NCBI RefSeq assembly: GCF_025397915.1
Contig: NZ_JALIDZ010000001.1
Span: 186,001-250,000 of the forward strand
DNA: 64,000 nucleotides
Source: Microbaculum marinisediminis
GTDB taxonomy: Bacteria; Pseudomonadota; Alphaproteobacteria; Rhizobiales; Tepidamorphaceae
Direction: 5' to 3'
The notes below the pieces were generated by a model. It was given only the letters and a program-made list of their open reading frames with translations. It did no database searches and was not told the DNA's origin. Both the position numbers and the translations under genes were made by a program. Below are positions 61,578 through 64,000 of the stretch, one piece after another (the stretch's first letter is position 1; each line of letters opens with the position of its first letter).

Positions 61578-62369
61578 CTATCGCCCCGTATAGACGGGCG
61601 CGCGGCGGGCGATCCATGCATCGAGCCCCTCGCGCGCATCGTCCGTCGCGGCCATCCGGGCAAACTGTTCGCGCTCGATCAACAGCCCCTCGTCGATCGT
61701 ACCGTTGATGCCGCGTGTGACCGCGGTGATGATGCGCGCGGCGGCCAGCGACGAATGTCGCAGTATGCGGCCCGCCAGGGCGAAGGCTTCGGGCAGCAGG
61801 TCGTCGTGCGGCACGACGCGATTGACCAGCCCGATCTCGCGGGCCCGTTCAGGGCCGAACGGGTCGCCGGTCAGCAACAGTTCCAGCGCGCGCTTGCGAC
61901 CGGCGAGACGCGGCAGCCGCTGAGTTCCGCCGAATGTCGGCGGAATGCCAATGTTGATTTCCGGCTTGGCGAACAGGGCACGCTCGCTGGCGACGGCCAG
62001 ATGCGCCGCTTCGGTGATTTCGCATCCGCCGCCGTATGCGATGCCGTTGACCGCCGCGATCACCGGCTTCGGAAACGACTCCAGACGCGCCGTCATTGCC
62101 TGGCCCCGGCGGCAGAAGTCGCGGACGGCGACATCGACGCCCGCCGCCACGCTGCCGGCGAATTCGGGGATGTCGCCTCCGGCGGAAAAGGCCCGCTCGC
62201 CCGCCCCGGTCAGGATGACGGCCCTGACGGCCGGATCGGCTTCCAGACCGTCCAGCACCGCCATCAGCCGGTCGATCAGCGCGTAGTTAAGCGCGTTGAG
62301 CTTCTCCGGACGGTTCAGCGTCACAAGGGCCAGTTCATTTCGGGCTTCAACGGTCACAAGTTCGGACAT
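61578..62369 (-). CDS. Enoyl-CoA hydratase/isomerase family protein
   Basis: A 263-residue crotonase-fold protein. RPEKLNALNYALIDRL, the oxyanion-hole segments SAGGDIPEF and GIAYGGGCEITEAAHLAVAS, and EINIGIPPTFGGTQRLPRL are typical. At the usual first catalytic Glu position the sequence reads GGGCEITEA, and the second region reads INIGIPPTFG, so the exact reaction (hydration, isomerisation) is open. GGAGA precedes the ATG at 62369. It is divergent from a TetR regulator. Confidence 0.9.
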   Translation of the reverse strand: MSELVTVEARNELALVTLNRPEKLNALNYALIDRLMAVLDGLEADPAVRAVILTGAGERAFSAGGDIPEFAGSVAAGVDVAVRDFCRRGQAMTARLESFPKPVIAAVNGIAYGGGCEITEAAHLAVASERALFAKPEINIGIPPTFGGTQRLPRLAGRKRALELLLTGDPFGPERAREIGLVNRVVPHDDLLPEAFALAGRILRHSSLAAARIITAVTRGINGTIDEGLLIEREQFARMAATDDAREGLDAWIARRAPVYTGR

Positions 62370-62438
62370 GACATCTCCATCGTCTTCCAGGTCCTGACAA
62401 ACTTGCCGGGAGGCTGGCGCCGGGATAGTGTCCTGTAA

Positions 62439-62452
62439 ACTCACTAGTCGGT
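62439..62452. promoter_or_regulatory. Candidate TetR operator
   Basis: ACTCACTAGTCGGT is a near-palindrome (12 of 14 positions symmetric with ACCGACTAGTCGGT) centred on CTAG. It ends 9 bases before the TetR ATG and about 70 bases upstream of the divergent enoyl-CoA hydratase gene. Confidence 0.45.
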
Positions 62453-62461
62453 ATACATACG

Positions 62462-63034
62462 ATGCCACGCGACAGCGCCGAAACGAGGAAACGCATCCTC
62501 AATGCTGCCAATCGGCTCTTCTATGCGCAGGGCATCCGGGCGGTGAGCGTCGATGCGGTGGCGGAGAAGGCCGGCGTCACCAAGAAGACGCTCTATTACC
62601 ACTTCAAGAGCAAGGACGATCTCGTCACCGAGTACCTGACATCGCGCGACCAGCCCAACCTGGACACCTTCCGGAAATGGTTCGACGAGACCGACGGCCC
62701 CCTATCGGACAAGGTGTTCGCGATCTTCGAGGGCGTCGCCAAGGGGGCAAGGCACCCGAAGTGGCGTGGCTGCGGCTTCCTGCGCACCGCCGGAGAACTG
62801 GCGGCCATGCCCGGACACCCCGCCGTCAAGGCCGGTGCCGCCCACAAGAAACGCTTCGAGCAATGGCTGGCGGACATGTTCGCCGCCGACGGCATCGCCG
62901 CGTCCGACACACTGGCGCGACGGGTGAGCCTGCTTATGGAAGGCGCCTTCGCCAGCGCGCTCATCCATCGCGACCCGGCCTATGTCATCGATGCCGGCGA
63001 GGCCGCGCGGGACCTGGTGTCGCACCGGCCGTAG
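62462..63034 (+). CDS. TetR/AcrR family transcriptional regulator
   Basis: A 190-residue repressor. The N-terminal HTH covers TRKRILNAANRLFYAQGIRA and VDAVAEKAGVTKKTLYYHFKSKDDLV; the C-terminal ligand domain is helical with a conserved GCGFLRTAGE segment found in many alphaproteobacterial TetR proteins. It likely represses itself and the divergent enoyl-CoA hydratase gene. No clear ribosome site precedes the ATG at 62462. A strong terminator follows. Confidence 0.92.
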   Translation: MPRDSAETRKRILNAANRLFYAQGIRAVSVDAVAEKAGVTKKTLYYHFKSKDDLVTEYLTSRDQPNLDTFRKWFDETDGPLSDKVFAIFEGVAKGARHPKWRGCGFLRTAGELAAMPGHPAVKAGAAHKKRFEQWLADMFAADGIAASDTLARRVSLLMEGAFASALIHRDPAYVIDAGEAARDLVSHRP

Positions 63035-63121
63035 CAGCGGCGGCGCAGGCGCCTTTACCGACTGTTAACCAACGAAGTTCACAGTCGAAACACCTAGGAC
63101 TTTTCTCGATCGAGACGGGGA

Positions 63122-63174
63122 CGCCGGAAACCGGCGGAGACAGGCGGTGCCAGCCGGCGCCGCCTGTTCTTTTT
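63122..63174 (+). terminator. Rho-independent terminator after tetR
   Basis: CAGGCGGTGCC (63141-63151) pairs with GGCGCCGCCTG (63156-63166; one G-T pair), followed by TTCTTTTT. A smaller hairpin CGCCGG-AAA-CCGGCG stands just upstream (63122-63136). Confidence 0.75.
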
Positions 63175-63249
63175 CGTGCCTTCGCCTGCTTGAGCGGTCC
63201 GGTTTGCCGCCCTACTCTCGCCGTGACACGACCGGGAGGGAGGACGTCC

Positions 63250-64000
63250 ATGACGGTGGCGGCGACGATCGACAGCGGGCTCAAGGCCTACGGCAACATC
63301 ATCGGCGGCGACACGGTGGCGGCCGCCGACGGGCGCACGATCGAGGTGCTGTGCCCCTCCGACGGCGTCGCCTTCGCGTCGATTGCGCGGTCGGGTCCGT
63401 CGGATGTCAGTCGGGCCGTGTCGGCTGCGCGGGCCGCCTTCGACGGCGCCTGGGGCACGATGCCCCCGCACGAGCGCGGACGCCTGCTGATGGCGCTCGC
63501 GCGCGCGATCCTCGACCACTTCGACGAACTCGCCGCGCTCGAATCCCGCGATACCGGCAAGCCGGCGCGCCAGGGCAAGGCCGACATCACCGCGGCGGCG
63601 CGCTACTTCGAATTCTACGCCGGCGCCTGCGACAAGCTGCACGGCGACACCCTGCCCTTCCTGCCCGGCCACATGGCGCTGACCCTGCGCGAGCCGCACG
63701 GCGTCACCGGCCACATCATCCCGTGGAACTATCCCGCCCAGATGTTCGGCCGCTCGGTCGGCGGGGCGCTGGCGATGGGCAACGCGGTGGTGATCAAGCC
63801 GGCGGAGGATGCCTGCATGACGCCGCTGCGCCTGACCGAACTGGCGCTCGAGGCCGGCTTCCCGGCCGGCGCGATCAACGTGGTGACCGGCTATGGCGAG
63901 GAGGCCGGCGCGGCGCTGGCGGGCCATCCGGACATCGACTTCCTGTCGTTCACCGGCTCGCCGGAGGTCGGCACGCTGGTGCAGGCGGCGGCGGCGAAGA
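63250..64000 (+). CDS. NAD(P)-dependent aldehyde dehydrogenase (partial, 3' end off window)
   Basis: Translated directly from the ATG at 63250; 250 codons are present and the frame is open to the window end. Family landmarks are GHIIPWNYPAQMFGRS (catalytic-domain Asn and NAD site), NAVVIKPAEDA, and FLSFTGSPEVGTLV, the G-x-x-x-x-G of the cofactor fold. The catalytic Cys lies beyond the end. The N-terminus with NIIGGD and ESRDTGKPARQGKADI fits the betaine/aminobutyraldehyde-type dehydrogenases. GGGAGGGAGGACG gives a strong ribosome site. Confidence 0.92.
   Translation, partial: MTVAATIDSGLKAYGNIIGGDTVAAADGRTIEVLCPSDGVAFASIARSGPSDVSRAVSAARAAFDGAWGTMPPHERGRLLMALARAILDHFDELAALESRDTGKPARQGKADITAAARYFEFYAGACDKLHGDTLPFLPGHMALTLREPHGVTGHIIPWNYPAQMFGRSVGGALAMGNAVVIKPAEDACMTPLRLTELALEAGFPAGAINVVTGYGEEAGAALAGHPDIDFLSFTGSPEVGTLVQAAAAK

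Overview
The window is GC-rich, densely packed chromosomal DNA, almost certainly from an alphaproteobacterium of the Hyphomicrobiales/Rhodospirillales type. Reasons: a hisS-hisZ pair with the divergent alphaproteobacterial HisRS motif 2, a CheZ with a long Gly-rich N-terminus, a DUF3422 membrane protein, separate glcD/glcE/glcF genes, two complete TRAP transporter operons, and strong G/C bias at third codon positions. I see no rRNA, tRNA, CRISPR, prophage or insertion sequence. The order looks like ordinary, well-conserved chromosome with many short operons.

Layout. 1-3274 (-): hisZ (cut by the window start), hisS, cheZ. 3485-5131 (+): a secreted six-Cys protein and an L,D-transpeptidase. 5264-7133 (-): an Aer-type PAS protein overlapping a chemoreceptor that lacks a periplasmic domain, which looks like a split aerotaxis receptor. 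7401-8999 (-): malate synthase. 9280-11576 (+): a free periplasmic PDC-like sensor protein next to a second chemoreceptor. 11763-13810 (+): a GMC dehydrogenase with a Tat-type small subunit. 13807-17796 (-): glycolate oxidase GlcDEF, divergent from a LysR regulator (17938). 19043: cytochrome c. 19509-24421 (-): DUF3422 protein and TRAP system 1. 24696-29559 (-): TRAP system 2 (P, Q, M), an amidase and an unannotated 52-residue membrane protein. 30039-32442 (+): L-lactate dehydrogenase and an iron alcohol dehydrogenase. 32414-35084 (-): a membrane protein, a MarR regulator with a perfect 24-bp operator palindrome, and a large L,D-transpeptidase. 35279-39658: SoxW-like thioredoxin, a conserved protein without an ATG start, a PAS-GGDEF-EAL protein and a drug/metabolite exporter. 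39787-50855: small conserved protein, acyl-CoA dehydrogenase, SpeE-like protein, host-attachment-family protein, UspA, Pat-type acetyltransferase, transporters, MscS channel, and a ThDP enzyme. 51033-56856: Hsp20, a kinase-like fusion, tandem MliC lysozyme inhibitors, GNAT, Zn-ADH, a 26-codon mini-ORF and a double-domain MVL lectin. 56968-64000: APC permease, hydroxypyruvate-isomerase-like enzyme, ZIP-like protein, Lrp regulator divergent from hpd, enoyl-CoA hydratase divergent from TetR, and an aldehyde dehydrogenase cut by the window end.

How the genes work together. A clear theme is 2-hydroxy/2-keto acid use. GlcDEF oxidises glycolate to glyoxylate, malate synthase condenses glyoxylate with acetyl-CoA, LldD oxidises L-lactate, Hyi-like interconverts hydroxypyruvate and tartronate semialdehyde, and the two TRAP systems probably import organic or keto acids. 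A second theme is environmental sensing (two two-gene chemoreceptor units, CheZ, a c-di-GMP enzyme). A third is cell-envelope protection (two L,D-transpeptidases, two MliC-type lysozyme inhibitors, a secreted lectin). No single large undescribed system stands out. The most unusual items are the two split chemoreceptor units, the 26- and 52-residue small ORFs, the tandem MliC pair, the MVL-like lectin, the MarR palindrome, the phased Lrp boxes before hpd, and a 14-C homopolymer upstream of the host-attachment gene.
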